Shown: positions 31,760 to 42,355 of the stretch, piece after piece
Position numbering within the stretch: position 1 is the first letter of the stretch
How the letters are laid out: the number at the start of each line of letters is the position of its first letter
From: Actinomycetota bacterium
GTDB lineage: Bacteria; Actinomycetota; Acidimicrobiia; Acidimicrobiales; Palsa-688
Assembly (NCBI GenBank): GCA_021323695.1
Contig: JAJPKN010000040.1
Coordinates: 1-56,719 of the forward strand
Direction of reading: 5' to 3'
DNA: 56,719 bases
Notes under the pieces: generated by a model
Databases searched by the model: none
What the model saw: only the letters and a program-made list of their open reading frames with translations
What the model was told of the DNA's origin: nothing
Made by a program: the position numbers and the translations under genes

Positions 31760-32467
31760 GTGAGCGAGGCAAGCGGGGCCACTGGGGCGGCCACCCCCGC
31801 GGCGATCAGGGCCCTGATCGTTGACGACCAGGCGCTGTTCCGGCGCGGGCTTGCGGTGGTGCTGAGCTCCAATGCCGACATCGAGGTGGTGGGGGAGGCC
31901 GCCGATGGCGAAGAAGCTGTGGCCAAGGCGGGGGAACTGGTGCCGGACGTGGTCCTGATGGACGTCCGCATGCCCCGGGTGGGGGGCATCGAGGCGGCCC
32001 GCCAGCTGAGGCGGCTGTACCCTCAAGTCAAGGTCCTCATGCTGACCGTTAGCGACGAGGAGGAGGACCTCTACGAGTCGGTCAAAGCGGGCGCCAGCGG
32101 GTACCTGCTGAAGGAGATCGGGGTCGACGAGGTGGCCGAGACGGTGAGGGCCGTCGTCAAGGGCCAGAGCCCGGTGTCCCCCTCCATGACGTCCAAGCTG
32201 CTGGCTGAGTTCAACAGCCTCTCCCGGCGGGCCGCCGAAGGGGACGAGGCACCGCCGCCGGGCCTGACCGACCGGGAGATGCAGGTGCTCCGCTTGATCG
32301 CCCAGTCCAAGAGCAACAAGGACATCGCCTCGGCCCTGTACATCTCCGAGAACACGGTGAAGAACCACGTCCGCAACATCTTGGAGAAGCTCCACCTGCA
32401 CTCGAGGATGGAGGCGGTCACCTATGCCTGGCGCAAGCGCATCCTGGACCCCCGCGAGCCTGCCTAG
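31760..32467 (+). CDS. Orphan NarL/LuxR-type response regulator
   Basis: A 235-residue protein: receiver domain (residues ~17-135) with acidic pair D22/D23 in LIVDDQALFRRG, phosphoacceptor D68 in VVLMDVRMPRVGG and GYLLKE Lys, then a LuxR-type helix-turn-helix (~170-230) LTDREMQVLRLIAQSKSNKD followed by SENTVKNHVRNILEKLHLHS. GTG 31760 has AAGGTAGG upstream. All signalling residues are present, so it should be phosphorylated, but no histidine kinase gene is adjacent. Target genes are unknown; a repeat pair just upstream suggests autoregulation (inference). Confidence 0.92.
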   Translation: MSEASGATGAATPAAIRALIVDDQALFRRGLAVVLSSNADIEVVGEAADGEEAVAKAGELVPDVVLMDVRMPRVGGIEAARQLRRLYPQVKVLMLTVSDEEEDLYESVKAGASGYLLKEIGVDEVAETVRAVVKGQSPVSPSMTSKLLAEFNSLSRRAAEGDEAPPPGLTDREMQVLRLIAQSKSNKDIASALYISENTVKNHVRNILEKLHLHSRMEAVTYAWRKRILDPREPA

Positions 32468-32656
32468 CCACCCGCCCGGCCCCGGTGCCCGGCCTGCCCC
32501 CGGTGCCCCGTCCGGCCCCGGTGCCCGGCCCGGCCTAGCTTCGTTGCGGGGCCATAGCCAGGGCCGGCTCAGCCGCTGGCCGGGTGAGCTCACGGGGCTG
32601 GGGTGCCCCGGGCTGTGCAGCCCTTGGGGGCTGGCCGCTGGTAGCTTGGTGGGCGC
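32468..32656. other. G+C-rich spacer before secA
   Basis: 189 bp rich in repeats of the type CCGGCCCCGGTGCCC, GGTGCCC recurring about every 20 bp. They can form many alternative hairpins; a terminator for the response regulator is possible. No gene was seen. Confidence 0.3.
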
Positions 32657-35566
<2,910 letters not shown>

Positions 35567-35569
35567 CCC

Positions 35570-36685
35570 GTGCGAGACTTCACGGAGGACCTGCGGTCGC
35601 TCCGACGACGGGTGGACGAGGCAGGCACGTACCTGGACATCGAGACGAGCCGCAAGCGCCTGGCTGAGCTGGAGCCCGAGCTGGCCCGCCCGGACCTCTG
35701 GGACGACCCTCAGGTGGCCCAGCGCCTCACCCGCGAGTACGCGGCGCTGAAAGACGACGTCGACTTGCTGGGGTCGATCGAGGCCCGGGCCGCCGAGGCC
35801 GAAGAGCTGTACCAGCTCGCCCGCGAAGAAGGGGACGACTCAGTGGCGGGGGAGCTGGAGGCAATGGTGAGCGCCCTGGAGGAAGAGCTGAGGCAGCTCG
35901 AGCTCAGGTCGCTGTTCACCGCCGAGCACGACGAGCGTGACGCCGTGGTCGAGATCCACGCCAAAGACGGCGGCACCGATGCCCAGGACTTTGCCGAGAT
36001 GCTCCTGCGCATGTACCAGCGGTGGGTGGAAAGGCGGGGCTTCCAGATGGAACTGGACGACGTCAGCCCAGGCCAGGAGGCGGGGGTACTGTCGGCCACC
36101 TTTATCGTGAAGGGCCGCTACGCCAACGGGCTCTTGGCGTCCGAACGAGGCGTCCACCGCCTGGTGCGGATGTCCCCCTTCGACGCCCAGCACCGCCGGC
36201 ACACCAGCTTCGCTGCGGTCACGGTGGTGCCGTTCTTCGAGGACTTGAGCGACGAGGTCGTAATCGACGAAAAGGACCTGCGCATCGACACCTACCGGAG
36301 CTCGAGCGCCGGGGGCCAGCACGTCAACGTGACCGACTCGGCGGTGCGCATCACCCACCTGCCCACCGGCATCGTGGTCTCCTGCCAGAACGAACGTTCC
36401 CAGTACCAGAACAAGGCCCGGGCCATGCAGATCCTGGCGGCTCGCCTGGCTGAGCGCGCCCGGGAGGAAAGGGCGGCCGAGCTGTCCGCCATGGCCGGGC
36501 CCAAGGCCCAGGTCGGGTGGGGCTCACAGATCAGGAGCTACGTCCTGGCGCCCTTCCAGCTGGTCAAGGACCTGAGGACGGGCTACGAGACGGGCAACGT
36601 GGCGGCCGTCTTGGACGGGGACCTCGACCCGTTCATGGAGGCCTACCTGCGCTGGCGGCGGGCGGGGACGGCTGCCGAGCGCTAG
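35570..36685 (+). CDS. prfB: Peptide chain release factor 2
   Basis: A 371-residue class I release factor for UGA/UAA. The SPF anticodon-like tripeptide is at residues 202-204 ([16 protein letters not shown]), which distinguishes RF2 from RF1, and the peptidyl-transferase GGQ motif is at 248-250 ([17 protein letters not shown]). GTG 35570 follows the secA stop by 3 bp; [14 protein letters not shown] is the usual actinobacterial N terminus. The frame is continuous, so the programmed +1 frameshift known from E. coli prfB is absent here. It is next to secA, a pairing seen in many bacteria. Confidence 0.96.
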   Translation: MRDFTEDLRSLRRRVDEAGTYLDIETSRKRLAELEPELARPDLWDDPQVAQRLTREYAALKDDVDLLGSIEARAAEAEELYQLAREEGDDSVAGELEAMVSALEEELRQLELRSLFTAEHDERDAVVEIHAKDGGTDAQDFAEMLLRMYQRWVERRGFQMELDDVSPGQEAGVLSATFIVKGRYANGLLASERGVHRLVRMSPFDAQHRRHTSFAAVTVVPFFEDLSDEVVIDEKDLRIDTYRSSSAGGQHVNVTDSAVRITHLPTGIVVSCQNERSQYQNKARAMQILAARLAERAREERAAELSAMAGPKAQVGWGSQIRSYVLAPFQLVKDLRTGYETGNVAAVLDGDLDPFMEAYLRWRRAGTAAER

Positions 36686-36693
36686 CCGGTAGG

Positions 36694-37068
36694 ATGGCGG
36701 CCGTGCCGGGTGAGGAGGGCGCAGGGCCGAGCGAGGTCGTCTCCCAGCCGTTGCTGAGCGACGAGGAGAAGGCCGGGCGCCTGGCCCAGCTGACCGAGCT
36801 GCTGGACATGGTCCGGCCGATCATCCAGCAAGACGGGGGTGACCTGGTACTGGTCAGCGCCGATGTCGAGACGGGAGTGGTCGAGCTGCAGCTGCAGGGG
36901 GCGTGCAGCAGCTGTGCCATCAGTTCCAGCACCCTGCAGGCGGGGGTGGAACGCATCCTCCGGGACCGCCTCGAGTGGGTCACCGAGGTGATCGGTAGCG
37001 TGGACGAGGACATCGACTGGGAGGAGAGCGCCGCCCTGGGGCGGGGTGCCTACGTCCCCAGGTGGTGA
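36694..37068 (+). CDS. NifU C-terminal-domain (Nfu-type) iron-sulfur scaffold
   Basis: A 124-residue protein. After a short leader, LAQLTELLDMVRPIIQQDGG starts the Nfu domain; the cluster-binding CxxC is in LQGACSSCAISSSTLQAGVE (near residues 70-73). Nfu proteins carry a 4Fe-4S cluster between dimer subunits and deliver it to target enzymes. ATG 36694 lies 8 bp after prfB, with an alternative GTG at 36703. The C terminus (DIDWEESAALGRGAYVPRW) is longer than in minimal Nfu proteins but of similar type in Actinobacteria. Confidence 0.88.
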   Translation: MAAVPGEEGAGPSEVVSQPLLSDEEKAGRLAQLTELLDMVRPIIQQDGGDLVLVSADVETGVVELQLQGACSSCAISSSTLQAGVERILRDRLEWVTEVIGSVDEDIDWEESAALGRGAYVPRW

Positions 37069-37123
37069 GGGAGGCCGGCTCGTCTCTCGCAGCACCCCGC
37101 TGGGCGAGGTAGCCTGCGGTGAC

Positions 37124-37912
37124 ATGTCGACCTCCTCCGAGCCCGCAGCCCGGCCAAGCGCGCTGCGTGACCGGGCCGTCACCATTGCCACCAACGTGGG
37201 TGCCCAGGTCCTCCACCGGGCCGAGAAATGGGTGCTCGACCGGTCGCTGGTGCCGACCACGCCCTTTTTGCCCCTGAGCACCTTCCCTTGGACGGGCCGC
37301 ATGGAAAACATGGCCCCAGTGGTGCGCAAGGAGCTCGAAGAGGTCCTGAGCCACCACCAGGACCTGCCCAATTTCCAGGACATTTCCATCGACCAGGCGT
37401 CGATCAGCAATGACGACGGCTGGAAGACGTTCTTTTTCAAAGCCTACGGGTTCCGTTCGGAGGCCAACTGCCGTCGGTGCCCCGAGACGGCCAAGCTCAT
37501 CGACAGCATCCCGGGCATGGTGACCGCCTTCTTCTCGATCCTCTCGCCAGGCAAGCACATACCCCCGCACCGAGGCCCCTGGCGGGGCGTGCTGCGCTAC
37601 CACCTGGCCCTGAAGGTGCCCGAGCCGGCGTCCGCCTCCGGCATCCGGGTGGGGGGCGAAGAGGCGCACTGGGAAGAGGGCAAGGGCTTGCTCTTCGACG
37701 ACGGCTACACCCACGAGGCCTGGAACGGCACCGGCGACGTCCGGGTGGTCCTGTTCTGTGACGTCCTGCGGCCCCTGCGCCCGCCGGCGGACCAGGTCAA
37801 CCGGGCGCTCATCAAGGCCATCGGCTGGTCCCCGTTCATCCAGGACGCCCGCAACCGCCATGAGGCCTGGGAGCGGCGGGTGGAGGGCCTGCGCTGGGGA
37901 AGCAACAATTGA
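37124..37912 (+). CDS. Aspartyl/asparaginyl beta-hydroxylase (AspH/LpxO)-like dioxygenase
   Basis: A 262-residue protein with the double-stranded beta-helix of AspH/LpxO 2-oxoglutarate/Fe(II) oxygenases. Iron ligands are probably His149 in IPPHRGPWRGVLRYHLAL and His197 in YTHEAWNGTGDVRVVLFCD, with Arg207 binding 2-oxoglutarate. The 'HxGPxRGxLRxHLAL' block is diagnostic. An upstream PFLPLSTFPW and 'FFFKAYGFRSEANCRRCPET' are as in lipid-type members. Family members hydroxylate either Asp/Asn side chains or the acyl chain of lipid A (LpxO). Here the stop overlaps the start of a serine palmitoyltransferase-like gene (TTGA), suggesting hydroxylation of a sphingoid or N-acyl chain; that substrate is inference. 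Confidence 0.85.
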   Translation: MSTSSEPAARPSALRDRAVTIATNVGAQVLHRAEKWVLDRSLVPTTPFLPLSTFPWTGRMENMAPVVRKELEEVLSHHQDLPNFQDISIDQASISNDDGWKTFFFKAYGFRSEANCRRCPETAKLIDSIPGMVTAFFSILSPGKHIPPHRGPWRGVLRYHLALKVPEPASASGIRVGGEEAHWEEGKGLLFDDGYTHEAWNGTGDVRVVLFCDVLRPLRPPADQVNRALIKAIGWSPFIQDARNRHEAWERRVEGLRWGSNN

Positions 37913-39309
37913 GCAACCGCAAAGCCCCCGGCCGCCAGCCGGACCTCTTCGCCAAGTGCCACACGCCCCAGATCGAGCAGTACCGGGCGGCCGAGGCGCT
38001 GGGGCTCAACCCCTTCTACCGGGAGATCGCCAGCCAGATAGGGCCCACGGTCACCTATGAGGGCGCCGAAGCGGTCATGCTGGGGTCCAACAACTACCTC
38101 GGGCTCACCACCGACCCCCGGGTCAAGAAGGCGGCGGTGGAAGCGGCCGAGCGTTACGGCACGGGCGTCACCGGCAGCCGGTTGCTGAACGGGACCTTGC
38201 CCCTCCATGGCGAGCTGGAGGAACTGCTGGCCGACTGGGTAGGCATGGAGCGCGCCCTGGTCTTCACGACGGGTTACGCCGCCAACCTGGCCCTCATTTC
38301 CACCCTGGTCCAAGCCGGCGACGCCGTGTTCTGCGACTCGGCCGCCCACGCGTCCTTGGTGGACGGGGCCCGCATGGCCGAAGGAGCCTTGCGGGCCTTC
38401 CGCCACAACCGGCCCAACAGCCTGCGCCGGGGGCTGCGCTCTTGGCGCCAGCCCGGCGCTGCCGCCCCACCAGCCTCTGAGAGCAGCCCTGATGGCCAGG
38501 GCTCGGGGCCGGTCGGTGCGGTCGGGCCGGTCGCTGCGGTGGGGCCGGTCGCTGCGGTGGGGCCGGGGACGGGCGTCCCGGCGGGCGGTACTGGCCGCCC
38601 CGGCGGTGGTGTGCTGGTCGCGGTCGACGGTATCTACTCGATGGAAGGCGACTGGGCGCCTTTGGCCGAGATCCGGGCGTTGTGCGACGAGTACGGGGCA
38701 CGCCTTCTCGTGGACGAGGCGCACGCCTTGGGCGTGGTCGGGCCCGAAGGTGCCGGCACGGCTGCTGCCACCGGGGCCCGGGCCGACATCGTGATGGGTA
38801 CCTTTTCCAAGTCGTTGGCCAGTTGCGGGGGCTTCATCGCTGGGCCGGGCGAGGTGGTCGACTACCTCAGGTTGTTCGGGCGGCCCCTCCTGTTCACCGC
38901 CTCCAATGTCCCTGCGTCGCTCGGGGCGGCTCTGGCGGCAGCCAAGATCGCCCGTTCCGAGGGCTGGCGCCGGGAAAAGGTGCTCGCCTTGGCTGAGCGG
39001 TTGCGGCGGGGCTTGGCTCAGCTGGGCTACGACGTGGGGGAGAGCTCCCAGAGCGCCATCGTCCCCGTCCACCAAGAAAGCCAGTGGGACGCGGGCCTGT
39101 TGTGGCGGGCCCTGCTGGACCGGGGGGTGTACTCCAACTGCACGCTGCCCCCGGCGGCGCCCCGGCCGATGCTGCGCACCTCGGTGATGGCCACGCACAC
39201 CGAGCAGCACATTGACCGGGCGCTTTCGGCTTTCGAGGAGATCGCTCGGGGCGGTGTGGTGGAGGCGGAGCGCAAGCGGCTCGCCGGGCTGGTGCAGCCC
39301 GGGCCCTGA
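37909..39309 (+). CDS. Alpha-oxoamine synthase, serine palmitoyltransferase-like
   Basis: A 466-residue PLP enzyme. The N terminus has LGLNPFYREI, LGSNNYLGLTTDPRVKKAA, GTGVTGSRLLNGTLPLHGEL and TGYAANLALISTLVQAGDAV; DSAAHASLVDGARM and FRHN follow; DEAHALGVVG supplies the cofactor Asp and Lys301 in GTFSKSLASCGGF forms the Schiff base. RPLLFTASNVPAS, SQSAIVPV and 'GVYSNCTLPPAAP...LRTSVMATHT' match serine palmitoyltransferase better than KBL or BioF. It would condense serine with a fatty acyl thioester to 3-ketosphinganine. An 18 bp tandem repeat inserts GPVAAV units near residue 200. TTG start overlaps the dioxygenase stop by 4 bp. Family assignment is firm; substrate is inferred. Confidence 0.82.
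   Translation: MSNRKAPGRQPDLFAKCHTPQIEQYRAAEALGLNPFYREIASQIGPTVTYEGAEAVMLGSNNYLGLTTDPRVKKAAVEAAERYGTGVTGSRLLNGTLPLHGELEELLADWVGMERALVFTTGYAANLALISTLVQAGDAVFCDSAAHASLVDGARMAEGALRAFRHNRPNSLRRGLRSWRQPGAAAPPASESSPDGQGSGPVGAVGPVAAVGPVAAVGPGTGVPAGGTGRPGGGVLVAVDGIYSMEGDWAPLAEIRALCDEYGARLLVDEAHALGVVGPEGAGTAAATGARADIVMGTFSKSLASCGGFIAGPGEVVDYLRLFGRPLLFTASNVPASLGAALAAAKIARSEGWRREKVLALAERLRRGLAQLGYDVGESSQSAIVPVHQESQWDAGLLWRALLDRGVYSNCTLPPAAPRPMLRTSVMATHTEQHIDRALSAFEEIARGGVVEAERKRLAGLVQPGP
38506..38559 (+). repeat. 18 bp tandem repeat inside the oxoamine synthase gene
   Basis: Three units of GGGCCGGTCGCTGCGGTG (38506-38523, 38524-38541, 38542-38559; the first differs at two bases), encoding GPVGAV/GPVAAV in a surface insertion absent from typical family members. 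Confidence 0.9.
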
Positions 39310-39324
39310 TGAGCTGGCCCGCTG

Positions 39325-39394
39325 GCCCGCTGCTGGTAGCGCCAGCGCCCGTTTGGCGCTTGGTGCCTGGCTGCCCGCTGCTGGTAGCGCCAGC
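39325..39394. repeat. Duplicated 22 bp hairpin sequence between oxoamine synthase and epimerase
   Basis: GCCCGCTGCTGGTAGCGCCAGC occurs at 39325-39346 and 39373-39394 (shown once, positions exact). Each copy contains the small hairpin GCTGG-TAGCG-CCAGC. It lies in the 142 bp spacer and could attenuate transcription into the epimerase gene. Confidence 0.8.
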
Positions 39395-39451
39395 CGCGCC
39401 GGTTGGGCGCTGGCCGGCTGGCCGGGGCTGGGGCGCTCGAAGTTGGGACGT

Positions 39452-40705
39452 GTGACGCTCGGCGACGGGCTCGTGGTGGGGGTGACGGGCGCCACCGGGC
39501 ACCTGGGTGGCCTGTTGCTGGGCGCCCTCCTGGCCGACCCCACCGTCGCCGAGGTGCGCAGCGTCGCCCGCCGTCCCCTGGCCGTGGTTGGCTCGACAGG
39601 GGGCGGGGCTGGCCCCAGGGGGGATGGCGGGTCTGGCCCCCTGGCCACTGTTGGCCCTTCGGGCGGGGCTGGCCCTTGGGGCGGGGCGCGCCCTTCGGCG
39701 TGGGCCGGCCGCACTGGCGGTGCGGGTGCCGCCGGCTCGGGCAGCGGAGCAGGGCGGGCGCGGTTGGTGCACGTCCAGTCCGACCTTTCCGCCCCGGACG
39801 CTCGCCGGGCGCTCCAGGGGGTGGACGTCCTCTACCACCTGGGGGCGCAGGTCTGGCAGGGGCGCGGCCCTGGCGCGCTGGCCCGGATGTACAGCGTGAA
39901 CGTGGGCGGCACCCGCAACGTGCTGGCCGCCAAGCCTGGGGCGGTGGTCTTCGCCTCGTCGGCGTCTGTCTACGGGGCCTGGCCCGACAACCCGGTGCCG
40001 ATGGACGAACGGCACCCAGTCCGTCCCAACCCTGAGTGCCCGTACGCCCAGCACAAGCTGCTTGCCGAACGGGCCTGCCTGGAGGACGGCAACGTGGGCA
40101 GGCGGGTCGTGGTGCGCTTGGCGGCGGTCCTCGGGCCCCACGCTGATGCCAGGGTGGCCCGCTCCCTCCAGGGCTACCGGCTGGCGGTGCCGGCCGTGCG
40201 CGGCGCCCGGCAGGCGGTCCAGTGGCTGGACGAAGACGACGCCCTGGCCGGGCTGCTGGCAGCCGGACGGGCTTTGACCGGGGCGGGCCTGGGGGGGGGC
40301 GGGGGCCCGGGTGGCGGGCGGCCCGCCGGTGACGTGGATGGCCACGAGCGGCCCGCCAGCGACGTGGACGGCCACGAGGGGCCAGCTGCGGACGTGGACG
40401 GCCAGGTCATCAACCTCGCCCCCACAGACTGGCTCGGCGCCCACGACATGGCCAGGGCAGCCGGCAGCCGAGTGGTCTCGGTCCCCCGGCCGGTGCTGAT
40501 GGGGTTGTCCGAACTGGGCCGCGCCCTGGGGTTGGCCCCCTTCGGGGCGGACCGCGCCGCCTTGGTCAGCGGGCCGCTGGCCCTGTCGCCGGCCCGGGCG
40601 CGGCAGCTGCTCGGGTGGGCCCCCCAGCGGACCTCGGCACAGGTGTTCGAGGCGGCCCTGAACCGGGGCAGGGGGAGCTGGCGTTCCCATCCTCGTAACC
40701 GGTAG
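39452..40705 (+). CDS. NAD(P)-dependent epimerase/dehydratase-fold protein (CerR-like candidate)
   Basis: A 417-residue extended short-chain dehydrogenase. The Rossmann motif is VVGVTGATGHLGG at the N terminus; VDVLYHLGAQVWQG, VNVGGTRNVLAA, VVFASSASVYGAW and the active-site Y-x3-K in CPYAQHKLLAER follow, then LDEDDALAGLLAAG. Family members reduce or epimerise NDP-sugars and related ketones; in bacterial ceramide clusters a member (CerR) acts as reductase. Two low-complexity inserts interrupt it: a Gly/Ala/Pro stretch after the second strand, and three 30 bp repeats encoding DVDGHE units. GTG 39452 gives the canonical N terminus. It is 142 bp downstream of the oxoamine synthase, same strand. 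Confidence 0.8.
   Translation: MTLGDGLVVGVTGATGHLGGLLLGALLADPTVAEVRSVARRPLAVVGSTGGGAGPRGDGGSGPLATVGPSGGAGPWGGARPSAWAGRTGGAGAAGSGSGAGRARLVHVQSDLSAPDARRALQGVDVLYHLGAQVWQGRGPGALARMYSVNVGGTRNVLAAKPGAVVFASSASVYGAWPDNPVPMDERHPVRPNPECPYAQHKLLAERACLEDGNVGRRVVVRLAAVLGPHADARVARSLQGYRLAVPAVRGARQAVQWLDEDDALAGLLAAGRALTGAGLGGGGGPGGGRPAGDVDGHERPASDVDGHEGPAADVDGQVINLAPTDWLGAHDMARAAGSRVVSVPRPVLMGLSELGRALGLAPFGADRAALVSGPLALSPARARQLLGWAPQRTSAQVFEAALNRGRGSWRSHPRNR
40319..40408 (+). repeat. 30 bp tandem repeat in the epimerase gene
   Basis: Three units at 40319-40348, 40349-40378 and 40379-40408, each containing GACGTGGA(T/C)GGCCA, encode three ten-residue repeats containing DVDG. The insert lies between conserved core segments. 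Confidence 0.88.
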
Positions 40706-40740
40706 GGGGGCTCCGGCCGCAGGCACAGAGGGCAGGCAGC

Positions 40741-40785
40741 GACCTTACGGGAGCCGGTGACCTTACGGGAAGCGACCTTACGGGA
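40741..40785. repeat. Three copies of GACCTTACGGGA between convergent genes
   Basis: The 12-mer is at 40741-40752, 40759-40770 and 40774-40785, with a degenerate fourth (GACCTGACGAGG) near 40790, in the 185 bp between the convergent epimerase and acyltransferase genes. No hairpin with a T-tract was seen. Confidence 0.75.
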
Positions 40786-40890
40786 GCCGTGACCTGACGA
40801 GGCGGTGACCTCAGGCGGGCGTGGCCCTACGGGGAGCCAGCAGCAGGGGCGAAGAGCGCACCAGAGGCGGGGCGGCCGATGATGACCGGT

Positions 40891-42054
40891 TCAGAGGTCT
40901 TGCTTGTACAGCCGCCAGACCTTGTAGCGCCGGCCACCCATGTCCTCCAGCTGGCGGTTGATGCGGTGGTTGGTGGCCAACGTCCAAGACGCCTCCGCCA
41001 TCTCCAGCCCATCGGCCACCAGCCGGTTGACGATCTCGTTGTACAGCAACGGGCCCAGTGCCAGGTTCTGCACATCAGGGCGGATGCCGAGGGCAATGAT
41101 GCGCGCCCGCTTGAGCCGCTTCAGGCCACGCAGGAGCGTGAGCCACCCCAGTGGCAGCAGGCGTCCGCTGCGCAGCTTGAGCATCAGGTCGTTGGCGTCT
41201 GGCAGGCACAGGCAGACCGCCACCGGCTCGCCGGCCCGTTCCAGGGCAAAGACCCAGCGAGGGTTGAGCAGCGGTTTCATCTGCTTGGCCAAGTGGCGGA
41301 CCTCGGCTTCGGGCATGGGCACGAAGCCCCAGTTTTCCCGCCAGATCTCGTTGTAGAGCTTGAAGAACCGCCCCACTTCGGCGTCGTAGTCGTCAGCCCT
41401 CATCTCCCGCACCTTCACCTGGGAGCGCTGGCGCAGCCGCTCCAGGGTGTGGCGCTGGCGCTCCGACAGGCCCACGGTGTGGCGCCGGAACTCGTAACCG
41501 TACAGGTCCATGACCGGCTGCCAGCCGTTGCCGACCCATAGGTCTTCGTAGTACGGCGGGTTCTCCAGGGTCATGATGGTGGCGTGGGCATCGAAGCCTT
41601 CGACCAAGAGCCCGAGCTCGTCGTTGCTGGTGAAGTTGGCCGGCCCGACCGCGGACTTGGCCCCTTGCTGGCGGCACCACTGGAGGGCGGCTTCGAACAG
41701 GGCACGGGCCACCTCGTTGTCGTCTACCGAGTCGAAGAAGCCCACCCACGCCCACTGCTCGCCCCAGTGCTCGTTGAACAGGGAGTCCACACAGGCACCG
41801 ATCCGGCCCACCGGCTTGCCGTCGCGCTTGGCTGTCCACAGGGCCCAGCGCTGGTGGGCCGTTGCCGGGTGCCGACGCGACAGGCGGTCGTACACCGAGA
41901 GCCTGAGCGGCGGTACCCAGTTGGGGTCATGGCCGTGCAGGCGGAAAGGCACGTCCACGAAGCGCCGCTTGGACAACAGCGAGCCTACCGGGCGCACCTC
42001 CACCCGGGCCGTGCCCGTCTCGAGCCGTAGGTGTTCGGCGTAGCGTATCTCCAC
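40891..42054 (-). CDS. Large GNAT-like N-acyltransferase (YghO/bCerS-like candidate)
   Basis: About 387 residues. The N-terminal half has FVDVPFRLHGHDPNWVPPLR, RWALWTAKRDGKPVGRIGAC, DDNEVARALFEAALQWCRQQ, GPANFTSNDELGLLVEGFD and LENPPYYEDLWVGNGWQPVM; the C-terminal half has a second GNAT-like lobe with RWVFALERAGEPVAVCLCLPD, ARIIALGIRPDVQNLALGPLLY and 'TLATNHRINRQLEDMGGRRY'. This two-lobed family includes E. coli YghO and, to my knowledge, the bacterial ceramide synthase type of acyltransferase. It faces the epimerase gene convergently. GTG 42054 is chosen for the N terminus; 42126 is an in-frame alternative. If the cluster makes ceramide, this would N-acylate the sphingoid base. Confidence 0.75.
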   Translation of the reverse strand: MEIRYAEHLRLETGTARVEVRPVGSLLSKRRFVDVPFRLHGHDPNWVPPLRLSVYDRLSRRHPATAHQRWALWTAKRDGKPVGRIGACVDSLFNEHWGEQWAWVGFFDSVDDNEVARALFEAALQWCRQQGAKSAVGPANFTSNDELGLLVEGFDAHATIMTLENPPYYEDLWVGNGWQPVMDLYGYEFRRHTVGLSERQRHTLERLRQRSQVKVREMRADDYDAEVGRFFKLYNEIWRENWGFVPMPEAEVRHLAKQMKPLLNPRWVFALERAGEPVAVCLCLPDANDLMLKLRSGRLLPLGWLTLLRGLKRLKRARIIALGIRPDVQNLALGPLLYNEIVNRLVADGLEMAEASWTLATNHRINRQLEDMGGRRYKVWRLYKQDL

Positions 42055-42165
42055 GGGCGGCACCGACGCCGAGGATAGCGCAACGGCCAGGCCTGGCCTG
42101 AGGGGACCTGCCCATGCCCTGGGCACGGCCTGAGCTGTTCTTGCCCGGCTGTGGCGTTCTTTGCC

Positions 42166-42341
42166 CTACTAGGCACCTACTAGGCACCTGCTAGGTACTC
42201 TTGCCCACCTGGCAGGGGCGTTCTTTGCCCGGCTATCGCGTTCTTTGCCCGGCTATCGCGTTCTGTGCCCTGGCCCGCCGCCATTTGGCCACTTTTCGCG
42301 GCACAGAATGCTGGGCACGGCAAAGAACCACAGAACTGTGG
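42166..42341. repeat. Repeat cluster with nested inverted repeats (MITE/REP-like)
   Basis: Three 11 bp units (CTACTAGGCAC at 42166 and 42177, CTGCTAGGTAC at 42188) precede two exact 20 bp copies beginning GCGTTCTTTGCCC (42218-42237, 42238-42257). Then nested inverted repeats: GTTCTTTGCC (42239-42248) with GGCAAAGAAC (42319-42328), GCGTTCTGTGCC (42258-42269) with GGCACAGAATGC (42300-42311, one mismatch), TGGCC/GGCCA inside, and CCACAG-AA-CTGTGG at 42328-42341. It fills the space between the DUF4388 stop and the acyltransferase start. It may be a terminator-like or mobile palindromic element. Confidence 0.8.
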
Positions 42342-42355
42342 TGTACGGCGGCGCC

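Noticed and set aside
35570..35660. Programmed +1 frameshift site of prfB
   Set aside because: The frame is open from the GTG start with a normal N terminus; there is no internal in-frame TGA like that of E. coli.
42218..42270. CRISPR-like array at the 20 bp repeats
   Set aside because: Copies abut each other without unique spacers and are embedded in inverted repeats.
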